Shown here piece after piece: positions 1 through 7,782 of a stretch of 43,980 nucleotides of DNA. The stretch is taken from contig DASWRM010000040.1 of NCBI GenBank assembly GCA_036403155.1, positions 1 through 43,980 of the forward strand, read 5' to 3'. The DNA comes from Gaiellales bacterium (GTDB lineage Bacteria; Actinomycetota; Thermoleophilia; Gaiellales; JAICJC01). A model generated the notes under the pieces. It ran no database searches. It was not told where the DNA came from and worked only from the letters and a program-made list of their open reading frames with translations. Every line of letters starts with the position of its first letter. Within the stretch, counting starts at the first letter, position 1. A program made the translations under genes and the position numbers.

Positions 1-1347
1 AGCCGCCTCGGGGCGGCGCCGCTGCTCAAGAAGGCGCTGGACTACGTCTTCCCGGACCACTGGTCGTTCCTGCTCGGCGAGATGGCGCTGTACTCGTTCG
101 TCGTCCTCGTCGCGACGGGCACGTTCCTCGCGCTGTTCTTCGTGCCGAGCACGGCCGAGACCGTCTACCACGGCGGCTACGCGCCGCTCCAGGGCGCGCG
201 CGTCTCGGAGGCGTTCGACTCCACCATGAGCATCTCGCTCGACGTCCCGGCGGGCCTGCTCGTCCGCCAGACGCACCACTGGGCGGCGCTCGTGTTCGTC
301 GCCGCGATCACGCTCCACCTGATGCGGATCTTCTTCACGGGCGCCTTCCGCCGCCCGCGCGAGCTGAACTACGTGATCGGGCTGACGATGCTCACGCTCG
401 CCATCCTGGAGGGGTTCTTCGGCTACTCGCTCCCCGACGACCTGCTCTCGGGGATGGGCCTCGCGATCGCCTACTCGGTCGCGATGTCGATCCCTGTGGT
501 GGGCGAGGACCTCGCGCGCTGGTTCTGGGGCGGCCAGTTCCCCGGCGCGCACGCGTTCGAGTCGCGGATGTACATCATCCACGTGCTGCTGATCCCGGGA
601 CTGCTGGGACTGCTGATCGCCCTGCACCTGGCGCTGATCATGGTGCTGCACCACACCCAGTTCGCCGGCCCCGGCCGGCGCGAGCGCAACGTCGTCGGCC
701 TGGTCGCCTGGCCCTCGTACGCGCTCCGCTCGATCGGCCTGTTCTTCGCCGTAGCCGCCATGCTGTTCGGCCTCGGCGGGCTGGTGCAGATCAACGCCAT
801 CTGGCAGTACGGCCCGTACGAGCCGTGGGTCGGCACGAACGGCGTCCAGCCCGACTGGTACATGGGATGGCTGATCGGGGCGCTTCGGCTGATGCCCAAC
901 TTCGAGCCGACGATCGGCGGCTACACGATTCCCAACCCGTTCTTCGGCGGCGCGCTGTTCCCGATGGTCACCTTCGGGCTGCTGTACGCATGGCCCTGGC
1001 TGGAGCGGTGGGTGAGCGGCGACCGCGCCGAGCACAATATCCTCCAGCGGCCGCGCGACAACCCGTGGCGCACGGCGATCGGCGCCGCGCTGTTCGCGTG
1101 GGTGGTCGTGCCGTTCGTGGCGGGCTCGTCCGACCGGATCTTCGTCACATTCGACATCCCGTATTCGCGCCAGGTCGACGTGCTCCGCGCGGTCTGGTGG
1201 CTCGCACCCGCGGTCGTGTTCGCGATCACCTACAGCGCCTGCCGCCGCCTCCGTGAGACCGAGCTGCGCCCACTGCGACGGTGGACGGGAACCGTGGTGG
1301 CGCGTACGGACACCGGCGGGTTCGCGGAGGAGGACGCCGCCCCCTGA
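1..1347 (+). CDS. qcrB: Menaquinol-cytochrome c reductase cytochrome b subunit (QcrB), 5'-truncated
   Basis: This is the di-heme cytochrome b of the actinobacterial bc1 complex, a membrane protein that oxidises menaquinol and passes electrons to QcrC/QcrA. The reading frame is open from base 1, so the true start lies outside the window; the first internal Met is at base 82. Visible are several hydrophobic segments, paired heme-ligand histidines (THHWAALVF..ITLH, later HVLL..LHLAL), and the quinol-site motif PDWY inside QPDWYMGW, the actinobacterial form of PEWY. The tail after the last membrane segment is hydrophilic and ends in EEDAAP. No following respiratory gene is present, so it probably closes a qcrCAB operon. 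Identity is clear; only the N-terminus is missing. Confidence 0.96.
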   Translation, partial: SRLGAAPLLKKALDYVFPDHWSFLLGEMALYSFVVLVATGTFLALFFVPSTAETVYHGGYAPLQGARVSEAFDSTMSISLDVPAGLLVRQTHHWAALVFVAAITLHLMRIFFTGAFRRPRELNYVIGLTMLTLAILEGFFGYSLPDDLLSGMGLAIAYSVAMSIPVVGEDLARWFWGGQFPGAHAFESRMYIIHVLLIPGLLGLLIALHLALIMVLHHTQFAGPGRRERNVVGLVAWPSYALRSIGLFFAVAAMLFGLGGLVQINAIWQYGPYEPWVGTNGVQPDWYMGWLIGALRLMPNFEPTIGGYTIPNPFFGGALFPMVTFGLLYAWPWLERWVSGDRAEHNILQRPRDNPWRTAIGAALFAWVVVPFVAGSSDRIFVTFDIPYSRQVDVLRAVWWLAPAVVFAITYSACRRLRETELRPLRRWTGTVVARTDTGGFAEEDAAP

Positions 1348-1350
1348 GCC

Positions 1351-1376
1351 GTTTCGCCCGGCGCACCGCCGGGCAG
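1351..1376 (+). promoter_or_regulatory. Weak SigB-like promoter candidate before the CsbD gene
   Basis: GTTT at 1351-1354, a 16-base spacer, then GGGCAG at 1371-1376. It departs from the GTTT/GGGTAT consensus at two -10 positions, but the spacing equals that of the better sites in this window, and csbD is a SigB target in Bacillus. A 31-nt leader carrying AGGAGG follows. Confidence 0.35.
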
Positions 1377-1407
1377 GTCCAGTGCACACCGCACAGGAGG
1401 AGTACCA

Positions 1408-1584
1408 ATGGGCGAGAACATGGACGACCTCAAGGGCAAGGCCAAGGAGGGAGCGGGCCGGGCGACCGATGACCGCGACCTGGAGGCCGAGGGCAAGACC
1501 GACCAGACCAAGGCGGACGTCAAGCGCGGCGTGAACGACGCCGCTGACGCCGTCAAGGGCGGACTGGACAAGATCACGCCATAG
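1408..1584 (+). CDS. CsbD family stress protein (58 aa)
   Basis: Small hydrophilic, charge-rich protein with the CsbD-family pattern: DLKGKAKEGAGRAT near residues 6-19, LEAEGKTDQTKADVK near 24-38 and a helical tail. CsbD-like proteins are abundant general-stress proteins of unknown mechanism; in Bacillus subtilis csbD is under SigB. The ATG at 1408 is preceded by AGGAGG (1395-1400) at good spacing, so the start is firm. It stands alone between qcrB and the ASRT operon. A weak SigB-like promoter lies upstream, which would fit the sigma-factor locus found further right in the window. Confidence 0.9.
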   Translation: MGENMDDLKGKAKEGAGRATDDRDLEAEGKTDQTKADVKRGVNDAADAVKGGLDKITP

Positions 1585-1627
1585 CCGTCACGACCGGGCG
1601 GGGGCCGGTGATCCGGCTCCCGCCCAG

Positions 1628-1653
1628 GTTTTGCCCGCGGTCTGCGCGGGCAC
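1628..1653 (+). promoter_or_regulatory. Candidate SigB-like promoter or hairpin before the ASRT operon
   Basis: GTTT at 1628-1631 and GGGCAC at 1648-1653 are 16 bases apart, with 9 bases from the -10 to the GTG start at 1663, the geometry of the other SigB-like sites here. The same stretch also forms a perfect 7-bp hairpin (1633-1639 with 1645-1651, loop GTCTG), which could instead end the CsbD transcript. The -10 has two mismatches to GGGTAT, so the reading is uncertain. Confidence 0.3.
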
Positions 1654-1662
1654 GTCAGCGAT

Positions 1663-2043
1663 GTGAGCCACGCAGTCGGACACCGCCGGTGGGCGATCGC
1701 GGAGGGCTACATCCCCGAGTGGAGCAACGGCCCCGAGCCGGAGTTCACCAGCCACGAGACCATGTGCGTCCTGAATGCGTCGGACGCCGATGCGAACGTC
1801 CTCGTCACCGTCTTCTTCGCGGACCGCGATCCGGTCGAGTACCGCTTCACGGTTCCCGCCCGCCGCACGAAGCATCAGCGCTTCAACGAGTTCGACGACC
1901 CGCCGATTCCGCGCGGGACGGAGTACGCGAGCGTGATCGAATCCGACGTGCCGATCGTCGTCCAGCACACACGTCTCGACTCGCGCCAGTCCGAGAACGC
2001 GCTGCTCTCGACCATCGCCCACCCGCTTGCCGAGGAGTCGTGA
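1663..2043 (+). CDS. ASRT-family (sensory rhodopsin transducer-like) domain protein
   Basis: A 126-residue protein of the Anabaena sensory rhodopsin transducer family. Recognisable blocks are RRWAIAEGYIP near 8-18, EPEFTSHETMCVLNA near 25-39, VTVFFADRDPV near 48-58, VPARRTKHQRFN near 63-74 and SDVPIVVQHTRLDSRQ near 92-107. The family forms a small beta-sandwich; published sequence analysis proposed it as a small-molecule (carbohydrate) binding domain, and most homologues occur without any rhodopsin. No rhodopsin gene is seen here. Start is GTG 1663, because the nearby ATG at 1661 runs straight into TGA. Its stop overlaps the next start (TGATG), so it is translationally coupled to the ThDP enzyme. 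I infer a metabolite-sensing role for this operon. Confidence 0.85.
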   Translation: MSHAVGHRRWAIAEGYIPEWSNGPEPEFTSHETMCVLNASDADANVLVTVFFADRDPVEYRFTVPARRTKHQRFNEFDDPPIPRGTEYASVIESDVPIVVQHTRLDSRQSENALLSTIAHPLAEES

Positions 2044-3830
2044 TGCCGACCGTTTCCGAGCACCTGATCAGCCGTCTGCGCGAGTGGGACGTCGATCGCA
2101 TCTTCGGCTATCCGGGCGACGGCATCAACGGCATCATGGGCGCGCTACAGAAGGCGGGCAACGAGGCGCCCGAGTTCGTGCAGGTGCGCCACGAGGAGAT
2201 GGCGGCGTTCATGGCGTGCGCGCACGCGAAGTTCAGCGGCCGGCCGGGCGTCTGTCTGGCCACGTCCGGCCCGGGAGCGATCCACCTGCTGAATGGGCTC
2301 TACGACGCCAGGATGGACCACCAGTCGGTGGTCGCCATTGTCGGGCAGCAGGCGCTGTCGGCGCTTGGCGGCGACTACCAGCAGGAGGTCGACCTGCAGA
2401 CGCTGTTCAAGGACGTCGCGCGGGAGTACGTGCACATGGTGAGCACGCCGGATCAGCTCCGGCATCTGGTCGACCGCGCGTTCCGGATCGCGATGTCGGA
2501 GCGGACGGTGACGTGCATCATCGTGCCGAATGACATCCAGGAGCAGGACGCCGTCGAGAGCCCGCCTCGGATGCACGGCACGGTGCATTCCTCGGTCGGG
2601 TACCGCGCGCCGGCCGTTGTCCCCCATGACGACGATCTGCGTCAGGCGGCCGAGATCCTGAACGCGGGGGAGAAGGTGGCGATGCTGGTTGGCGCCGGCG
2701 CCTTGCAGGCTGGGGACGAGGTGGTCGAGGTGGCCGAGGTGCTCGGTGCCGGCGTTGCTAAGGCGCTGCTTGGCAAGGCCGCCGTGCCCGACGACCTGCC
2801 GTTCGTCACGGGGTCGATCGGGCTGCTCGGTACGAAACCGAGCTGGAACATGATGATGGGCTGCGACACGCTGCTGATGGTCGGCTCGAGCTTTCCCTAC
2901 AGCGAGTTCCTGCCAGAGGAGGGCCAGGCGCGCGGCGTGCAGATCGACATCGACGGGCGCATGCTCGGCATCCGCTATCCGATGGAGCTGAACCTGGTCG
3001 GCGACTCGGCCGCGACGCTGCGCGCGCTGCTGCCGCACCTCACCCTCAAGGCCGACCGCGGCTGGCGCGACCAGATCGAGAGCGACGTCGCGGACTGGTG
3101 GGGCGTGCTCGAGCGGCGGGCGATGGAGAGCGCCCACCCGATCAACCCGCAGCGCGTGTTCTGGGAGTTGTCGTCGCGGCTTCCCGACCGGGCGATCCTG
3201 ACGAGCGACTCCGGCTCGGCGGCGAACTGGTTCGCACGCGACCTGAAGCTGCGCCGCGGGATGTCGGCGTCGCTGTCCGGCAACCTGGCGACGATGGGGC
3301 CCGGCGTGCCCTACGCGATCGGCGCGAAGTTCGCGCATCCCGACCGGCCGGTGATCGCGCTGGTGGGCGACGGTGCCATGCAGATGAACGGCATCAACGA
3401 GCTGATCACGATCGCGAAGTACTGGAAGCGCTGGTCGGATCCGCGGCTGGTGGTGCTGGTGCTGAACAACCGCGACCTGAACCAGGTGACGTGGGAGCAG
3501 CGCGCGATGGAGGGCGACCCCAAGTTCGAAACCTCCCAGGATCTGCCGGACTTCCCGTATGCGGACTATGCCCGCATGGTCGGCCTGGGAGGTATCCGCG
3601 TCGACGACCCGGACGCCCTCGGCGCCGCCTGGGACGAGGCGCTCGCCTCCGACCGGCCGTTCCTGCTCGAGGCGGTCACCGATCCCAACGTGCCGCCGCT
3701 GCCGCCGCACATCACGCTCAAGCAGGCGAAGGCGATGACCTTCGCGCTCGCCAAGGGCGATCCGGACTTCGGCGACATCGTCCGGCAGACGCTGAAGGAC
3801 AAGGTGTCGGAGTACCTCCCCGCCCGGTGA
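2043..3830 (+). CDS. Thiamine-diphosphate-dependent enzyme, pyruvate oxidase/acetolactate synthase-like
   Basis: A 595-residue ThDP enzyme of the PoxB/acetohydroxyacid synthase superfamily. The N-terminal PYR domain carries the activating glutamate in VRHEEMAAFM (about 48-57) and SGPGAIHLLNGLYDA; a central domain follows; the PP domain has the ThDP/metal motif GDGAMQMNG starting near residue 442 and closing with NN near 475. It probably decarboxylates a 2-oxo acid such as pyruvate, possibly oxidatively with FAD, but the substrate cannot be read from sequence. ATG 2043 is chosen because GAGGAG lies 6 nt upstream and homology begins there. It is coupled to the ASRT gene before it and overlaps the enolase-family gene after it by 4 nt. 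No transmembrane segment is obvious. Confidence 0.9.
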   Translation: MPTVSEHLISRLREWDVDRIFGYPGDGINGIMGALQKAGNEAPEFVQVRHEEMAAFMACAHAKFSGRPGVCLATSGPGAIHLLNGLYDARMDHQSVVAIVGQQALSALGGDYQQEVDLQTLFKDVAREYVHMVSTPDQLRHLVDRAFRIAMSERTVTCIIVPNDIQEQDAVESPPRMHGTVHSSVGYRAPAVVPHDDDLRQAAEILNAGEKVAMLVGAGALQAGDEVVEVAEVLGAGVAKALLGKAAVPDDLPFVTGSIGLLGTKPSWNMMMGCDTLLMVGSSFPYSEFLPEEGQARGVQIDIDGRMLGIRYPMELNLVGDSAATLRALLPHLTLKADRGWRDQIESDVADWWGVLERRAMESAHPINPQRVFWELSSRLPDRAILTSDSGSAANWFARDLKLRRGMSASLSGNLATMGPGVPYAIGAKFAHPDRPVIALVGDGAMQMNGINELITIAKYWKRWSDPRLVVLVLNNRDLNQVTWEQRAMEGDPKFETSQDLPDFPYADYARMVGLGGIRVDDPDALGAAWDEALASDRPFLLEAVTDPNVPPLPPHITLKQAKAMTFALAKGDPDFGDIVRQTLKDKVSEYLPAR

Positions 3831-4933
3831 CCGCGGTCGCAACAGCCGGCGTGTCGGTGGAGCGGGTGACGGCCCGGGCGTTCACCGTGCCGACGGACGC
3901 TCCCGAGGCGGACGGCACGGCGACGTGGGACGCGACCACGATTGTGCTCGCCGAGGCGGAGGCGGACGGCGTCACCGGGCTCGGATACGCATACGGCGAG
4001 TCGCTCGCCGCGGAGCTGATCCGCGCGAAGCTGGCGGACGTCGTCGCCGGGAGCGACGCGATGGCGATCCCCGGCGCCTGGATGGCAATGCGGCGGGAGC
4101 TGCGAAACGCCGGGCTGCCGGGCGTGTGCGCGACGGCCGTCTCGGCGGTGGACGTGGCCCTTTGGGATCTGAAGGCGAAGCTGCTGGGCGCGTCACTCGC
4201 CGGCCTGCTCGGCATGGCCCGCGACCGGGTGCCGGTCTACGGCAGCGGCGGGTTCACGTCCTACTCGGATGACCGGCTGCAGAGCCAGTTCGCCGGGTGG
4301 GCGGCCGAGGGAGTCACGGCGGTGAAGATGAAGGTCGGCACTGAGCCGGAGCGCGACCCGGAGCGCGTGGTCGCGGCCCGCGCTGCGATCGGCCCCGGCG
4401 TCGAGCTGTTCGTCGACGCCAACGGCGCGTACGAGCGCAAGCAGGCGCTCGCCCTGGCGGACGTGTTCGGTCAGCAGGGCGTGACCTGGTTCGAGGAGCC
4501 GGTGTCGTCCGACGACCTCGAGGGGCTGCGCCTGATGCGCGACCGCGCGCCCGCAGGCATGCGGATCGCGGCCGGCGAGTATGGCTACGACACCTGGTAC
4601 TTCCGCCGGATGCTCGAGGCCGGAGCGGTGGACGTCCTGCAGGCGGACGCGACGCGCTGTCTCGGGGTGAGCGGCTTTCTCCAAGCGATCGCGCTGGCCG
4701 ACGCGTTTGGCGTGCCGATCTCGGCCCACACCGCGCCCGCGCTGCACCTGCATGTCTGCTGCGCGGCCGGGCGGTTCGCGCCGCTCGAGTGGTTCCACGA
4801 CCATGTCCGCATTGAGGCGCAGCTGTTCGACGGCGCGCCAGTCATCGAGGAGGGGGCGAGCGCGCCCAACCGTGAGCGGCCCGGCCTCGGACTGGAGCTC
4901 AACACCGAAGCGGCGGAGCGCTATGCCGCGTAG
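3827..4933 (+). CDS. Mandelate racemase/muconate-lactonizing (enolase superfamily) enzyme
   Basis: A 368-residue enolase-superfamily enzyme. The N-terminal capping domain covers about residues 1-125, and the barrel carries the KxK base motif in VKMKVG (about 166-170), metal ligands Asp in DANG (about 198), Glu in EEP (about 223) and Glu in AGEY (about 250), then an Asp in QADATR and a His in SAHTAP (about 301). That Lys plus His-Asp pattern matches mandelate-racemase-type acid-sugar dehydratases rather than dipeptide epimerases. I infer dehydration of a sugar acid, with the product perhaps feeding the ThDP enzyme. GTG 3827 overlaps the previous stop by 4 nt; GTG 3851 is a possible later start. 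Exact substrate unknown. Confidence 0.88.
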   Translation: MTAVATAGVSVERVTARAFTVPTDAPEADGTATWDATTIVLAEAEADGVTGLGYAYGESLAAELIRAKLADVVAGSDAMAIPGAWMAMRRELRNAGLPGVCATAVSAVDVALWDLKAKLLGASLAGLLGMARDRVPVYGSGGFTSYSDDRLQSQFAGWAAEGVTAVKMKVGTEPERDPERVVAARAAIGPGVELFVDANGAYERKQALALADVFGQQGVTWFEEPVSSDDLEGLRLMRDRAPAGMRIAAGEYGYDTWYFRRMLEAGAVDVLQADATRCLGVSGFLQAIALADAFGVPISAHTAPALHLHVCCAAGRFAPLEWFHDHVRIEAQLFDGAPVIEEGASAPNRERPGLGLELNTEAAERYAA

Positions 4934-5363
4934 GAAACGGATGCTCGGCCGCGTCGTCCGGAACGCCCGTGAGGGGCGCATGCAGCGGTCGCTGGCGCTT
5001 GCAACGGCGGCGTCCGCCCTGCCGCTGGGGATCGAGATCTACTTCGAGCACTACCGCGGGTCGTTCGGCGACAAGTGGATGTGGACCCCGGTGATGCTGA
5101 CCCCGCCGCTGGTCGCGGCCGGCGTTGCCGGCGCGGTGTCGCCGCGGGCGGCCCGCACGATCCTGCCGGCGGTCTCCGCGCTGTACGCGCTCGACGGACT
5201 GGCCGGCGTCGTCACGCACGTCCGCGGCGTCCTCCGGAAGCCTGGCGGATTCCGGGAGCCGATCTACAACATCGTGATGGGCCCCCCGCTGCTGGCCCCC
5301 GGCTCGCTCGTTCTGGTCGGCGCGGCGGGGGTGCTCGCCGCAGTCGTCCGCCGGGAGCGCTGA
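4923..5363 (+). CDS. Small integral membrane protein of the oxidoreductase operon
   Basis: A 146-residue protein with a basic N-terminus (PRRKRMLGR) and about four hydrophobic segments: LALATAASALPLGIEIY, VMLTPPLVAAGVAGAV, a middle one around ILPAVSALYALDGLAGVV, and a C-terminal LLAPGSLVLVGAAGVL. A loop with FREPIYNIVMGPP precedes the last segment. I do not recognise a named family. It overlaps the end of the enolase-family gene by 11 nt and is followed after 2 nt by the gluconate-dehydrogenase-like gene, so it belongs to the operon; a membrane anchor or electron-transfer partner for the flavoprotein is conceivable but unproven. ATG 4923 has GGAG just upstream; ATG 4941 is an alternative. Confidence 0.75.
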   Translation: MPRRKRMLGRVVRNAREGRMQRSLALATAASALPLGIEIYFEHYRGSFGDKWMWTPVMLTPPLVAAGVAGAVSPRAARTILPAVSALYALDGLAGVVTHVRGVLRKPGGFREPIYNIVMGPPLLAPGSLVLVGAAGVLAAVVRRER

Positions 5364-5365
5364 CC

Positions 5366-6100
5366 GTGCCGTTCGAGGACCCGTCGCATCTCCCCAACCA
5401 GCAGGGCGGCAGGGCCGCTGAGCCGGACGACCTTCCCCGCCAGCGGCGCGGCACGACACCCCAGATGCATGGGCGCTACCCGGATTTCGACGTCCTGGAG
5501 CACGCGTCGCACTGGGATGAGCCCACCAGGAAGGTGGTGCTCGCAAGGCTCGATCCCCCGGAGTACCGCCACTTCAAGGAGAGCGCCCGGCGCACGCTCG
5601 AGGCGTTCTGCGACACGGTCATGGCGCAGGACCGCGAGCCCCGCATCCCGGTGCTCCGCTTCGTCGATCAGGCGCTGCACGAGGGGCGTTCGCCGGGCTT
5701 CCGGTACGACGGCATGCCGGCCGACGGCGAGGTGTGGCGGCGGCTCGGCGACGGGCTCGACGACGAAGCCGGTGCGCTTGGCGCCGACACGTTCGCGGAT
5801 CTGCCTCAGGAACAGCGAGATGCCATCGTCGAGCGCTTCTCGAAGGCCGAGCTGCGAGGCGGCGTCTGGGACACGATGCCCGTCAAGCGGGCCTGGGCGG
5901 TGACGACGTCGGCGATCCTGACGGCGTACTACGCCCATCCGTGGGCGTGGAATGAGATCGGGTTCGGAGGCCCGGCGTACCCGCGCGGATACATGCGGCT
6001 GGGCATCGATCAGCACGAGCCCTGGGAGGGCCGCGAGGCGGAAGGACTCGCGGCGGACTTCCAGACTGACATCGACGAGACGCCGGAGATGCGCCCGTGA
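5366..6100 (+). CDS. Gluconate 2-dehydrogenase subunit 3 family protein
   Basis: A 244-residue protein resembling the small subunit of FAD-dependent gluconate 2-dehydrogenase. The diagnostic end, around residues 180-215, reads AYYAHPWAWNEIGFGGPAYP followed by RGYMRL; upstream are FKESARRTLEAFCDTV and LPQEQRDAIVERF. Known members assist or secrete the GMC flavoprotein subunit. There is no Tat or Sec signal, so this version looks cytoplasmic. GTG 5366 has GGGAG upstream, and the stop overlaps the GMC gene start (GTGA), implying a stoichiometric pair. The cytochrome c third subunit found in classical gluconate dehydrogenases is absent from the operon. Confidence 0.85.
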   Translation: MPFEDPSHLPNQQGGRAAEPDDLPRQRRGTTPQMHGRYPDFDVLEHASHWDEPTRKVVLARLDPPEYRHFKESARRTLEAFCDTVMAQDREPRIPVLRFVDQALHEGRSPGFRYDGMPADGEVWRRLGDGLDDEAGALGADTFADLPQEQRDAIVERFSKAELRGGVWDTMPVKRAWAVTTSAILTAYYAHPWAWNEIGFGGPAYPRGYMRLGIDQHEPWEGREAEGLAADFQTDIDETPEMRP

Positions 6101-7782
6101 GGGTGACGCGGCTGCTCAAGGGAAGCGTTCGCCCGTCGGACAACGACTCCGCGTTCCTGCTCGACCCGCACAGCCGCCGCGTCCCGGGGGCCGCGCGCAT
6201 GCGCCGGTATGCCCACGACGATCCGGTCGACCTGGTGATAGTGGGAGCCGGCGCCGGGGGCACGGTGCTCGCCCAACGGCTGGCTCGCGCGGGCTGGCGC
6301 ATCGTGGTCGTCGAAGCCGGCCCGTTCTGGGATCCCGACCGCGACTGGGTCAGCGATGAGGCGGGCTCGCACCACATCTACTGGACGGAGACGCGCATCG
6401 TCGGCGGCGAGGACCCCGTCGCGATGGGCAACAACAACAGCGGCCGCGGCGTCGGCGGGTCGATGGTGCACTACGCCGGCTACACGCCGCGCTTCCATCC
6501 CTCCGACTTCCGCACGCGCAGGCTCGACGGCGTCGGCGCCGACTGGCCGATCTCCTACGAGGATCTGCGACCGCACTACGAGCGGGTCGAGCGCGAGCTG
6601 CCCGTGGCGGGCGAGTACTGGCCGTGGGGCGATCCGCACGGCTACTCGCACAGCCCGCACCCCATCTCCGGCGCTGCCGAGCGGGCGTGGGAGGGTGCGC
6701 GTCGCTACGGCGTCGAGATGCGCGTCGGGCCGGTGGCCATCGCGAACGGGCAGTTCGGCAACCGCCCGCACTGTATCTACCGGGGGTTCTGCCTGCAGGG
6801 ATGCAAGGTCAACGCGAAGGCGAGCCCGCTCGTGACGCACCTGCCGGATGCGCTGGGGCACGGCGTGGAGGTGCGCGCCGATTCCATGGCCCTGCGCATC
6901 GAAACGGACGGCCGTGGACGCGCCACCGGGGTCGTCTACCGGCATGGCGGCCAGGAGCATGTGCAGCGCGCCGACGCGGTCGCCGTGGCGGCCTACTCGA
7001 TCGAGACGCCGCGGCTGCTCCTCAACTCGGTGTCACCGTCCCACCCGAACGGCATCGGCAACGGCACCGACCAGGTCGGTCGCTACGTCATGGTGCAGGG
7101 TGCGCCGCAGGTGGCCGGGAGGTTCCCCGAGGCGATGCGCATGTACAAGGCGCCGCCTCCCGAGGTGTCGAGCGAGGCGTTCTACGAGACCGATCCGCGC
7201 CGCGGCTTCGCGCGCGGGTTCAGCATCCAGACGATCAGTCCGCTGCCGATCGGGTGGGCGGAGCACGTCATCGCCGACGGCCATTGGGGCCGGGCGCTGC
7301 GGGAGTACATGCGCGACTACAACCACTGGTCGGTGATGGGTGCGCTGTGCGAGCTGCTGCCGGAGCCTGGCAACCGCGTGACGCTAGCCGGCGAGACGGA
7401 CGAGAACGGCATGCCGCTGGCCCGGTTCAACTACACACAGAGCGACAACGACCGGGCGAACATCGCATTCGCAAAGCGCGTGCTGCACGACATCTGGGCG
7501 GCGGCCGGCGCACAGGACGTGCTGACGATCGATCGCTACGCGCACCTGATCGGCGGCTGCAGGATGGGCACGTCGCCCGAGACGAGCGTGGTCGACGGAG
7601 ATCACCGCTGCTGGGAGGTGCCGAACCTGTTCGTGACGGACGGCAGCGCGCTCCCCACGCAGGGCGCCGCGAATCCGGCGCTCACGATCATGGCGCTCAG
7701 CTCGCGGCTGGCGGAGCGCCTGGCCGCCGGGCGGGTGCCGCACACGAGAAACAGGGATACGAGGATGGTGGGGGTGGCATGA
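6097..7782 (+). CDS. GMC family FAD-dependent oxidoreductase
   Basis: A 561-residue glucose-methanol-choline oxidoreductase. The ADP-binding motif VIVGAGAGGTVLAQ starts near residue 47, followed by VVVEAG; a second FAD-contact block is SGRGVGGSMVHYAG near 116-129; the C-terminal GMC domain has HLIGGCRMGTSPE and VTDGSALPTQGAANPALTIM, including an Asn-Pro end typical of the family. It likely oxidises a sugar, sugar acid or other polyol; a CIYRGFCLQGCK segment holds two cysteines. No signal peptide. GTG 6097 overlaps the previous stop by 4 nt, and the stop overlaps the ATG of the SDR gene (ATGA). Substrate and electron acceptor are not determinable. Confidence 0.93.
   Translation: MRVTRLLKGSVRPSDNDSAFLLDPHSRRVPGAARMRRYAHDDPVDLVIVGAGAGGTVLAQRLARAGWRIVVVEAGPFWDPDRDWVSDEAGSHHIYWTETRIVGGEDPVAMGNNNSGRGVGGSMVHYAGYTPRFHPSDFRTRRLDGVGADWPISYEDLRPHYERVERELPVAGEYWPWGDPHGYSHSPHPISGAAERAWEGARRYGVEMRVGPVAIANGQFGNRPHCIYRGFCLQGCKVNAKASPLVTHLPDALGHGVEVRADSMALRIETDGRGRATGVVYRHGGQEHVQRADAVAVAAYSIETPRLLLNSVSPSHPNGIGNGTDQVGRYVMVQGAPQVAGRFPEAMRMYKAPPPEVSSEAFYETDPRRGFARGFSIQTISPLPIGWAEHVIADGHWGRALREYMRDYNHWSVMGALCELLPEPGNRVTLAGETDENGMPLARFNYTQSDNDRANIAFAKRVLHDIWAAAGAQDVLTIDRYAHLIGGCRMGTSPETSVVDGDHRCWEVPNLFVTDGSALPTQGAANPALTIMALSSRLAERLAAGRVPHTRNRDTRMVGVA

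Noticed and set aside
2145-3842. 565-codon open frame on the minus strand opposite the ThDP enzyme
   Set aside because: It is an Arg/His/Val-rich shadow of a high-GC gene, with no domain; the plus-strand product is clearly a ThDP enzyme.
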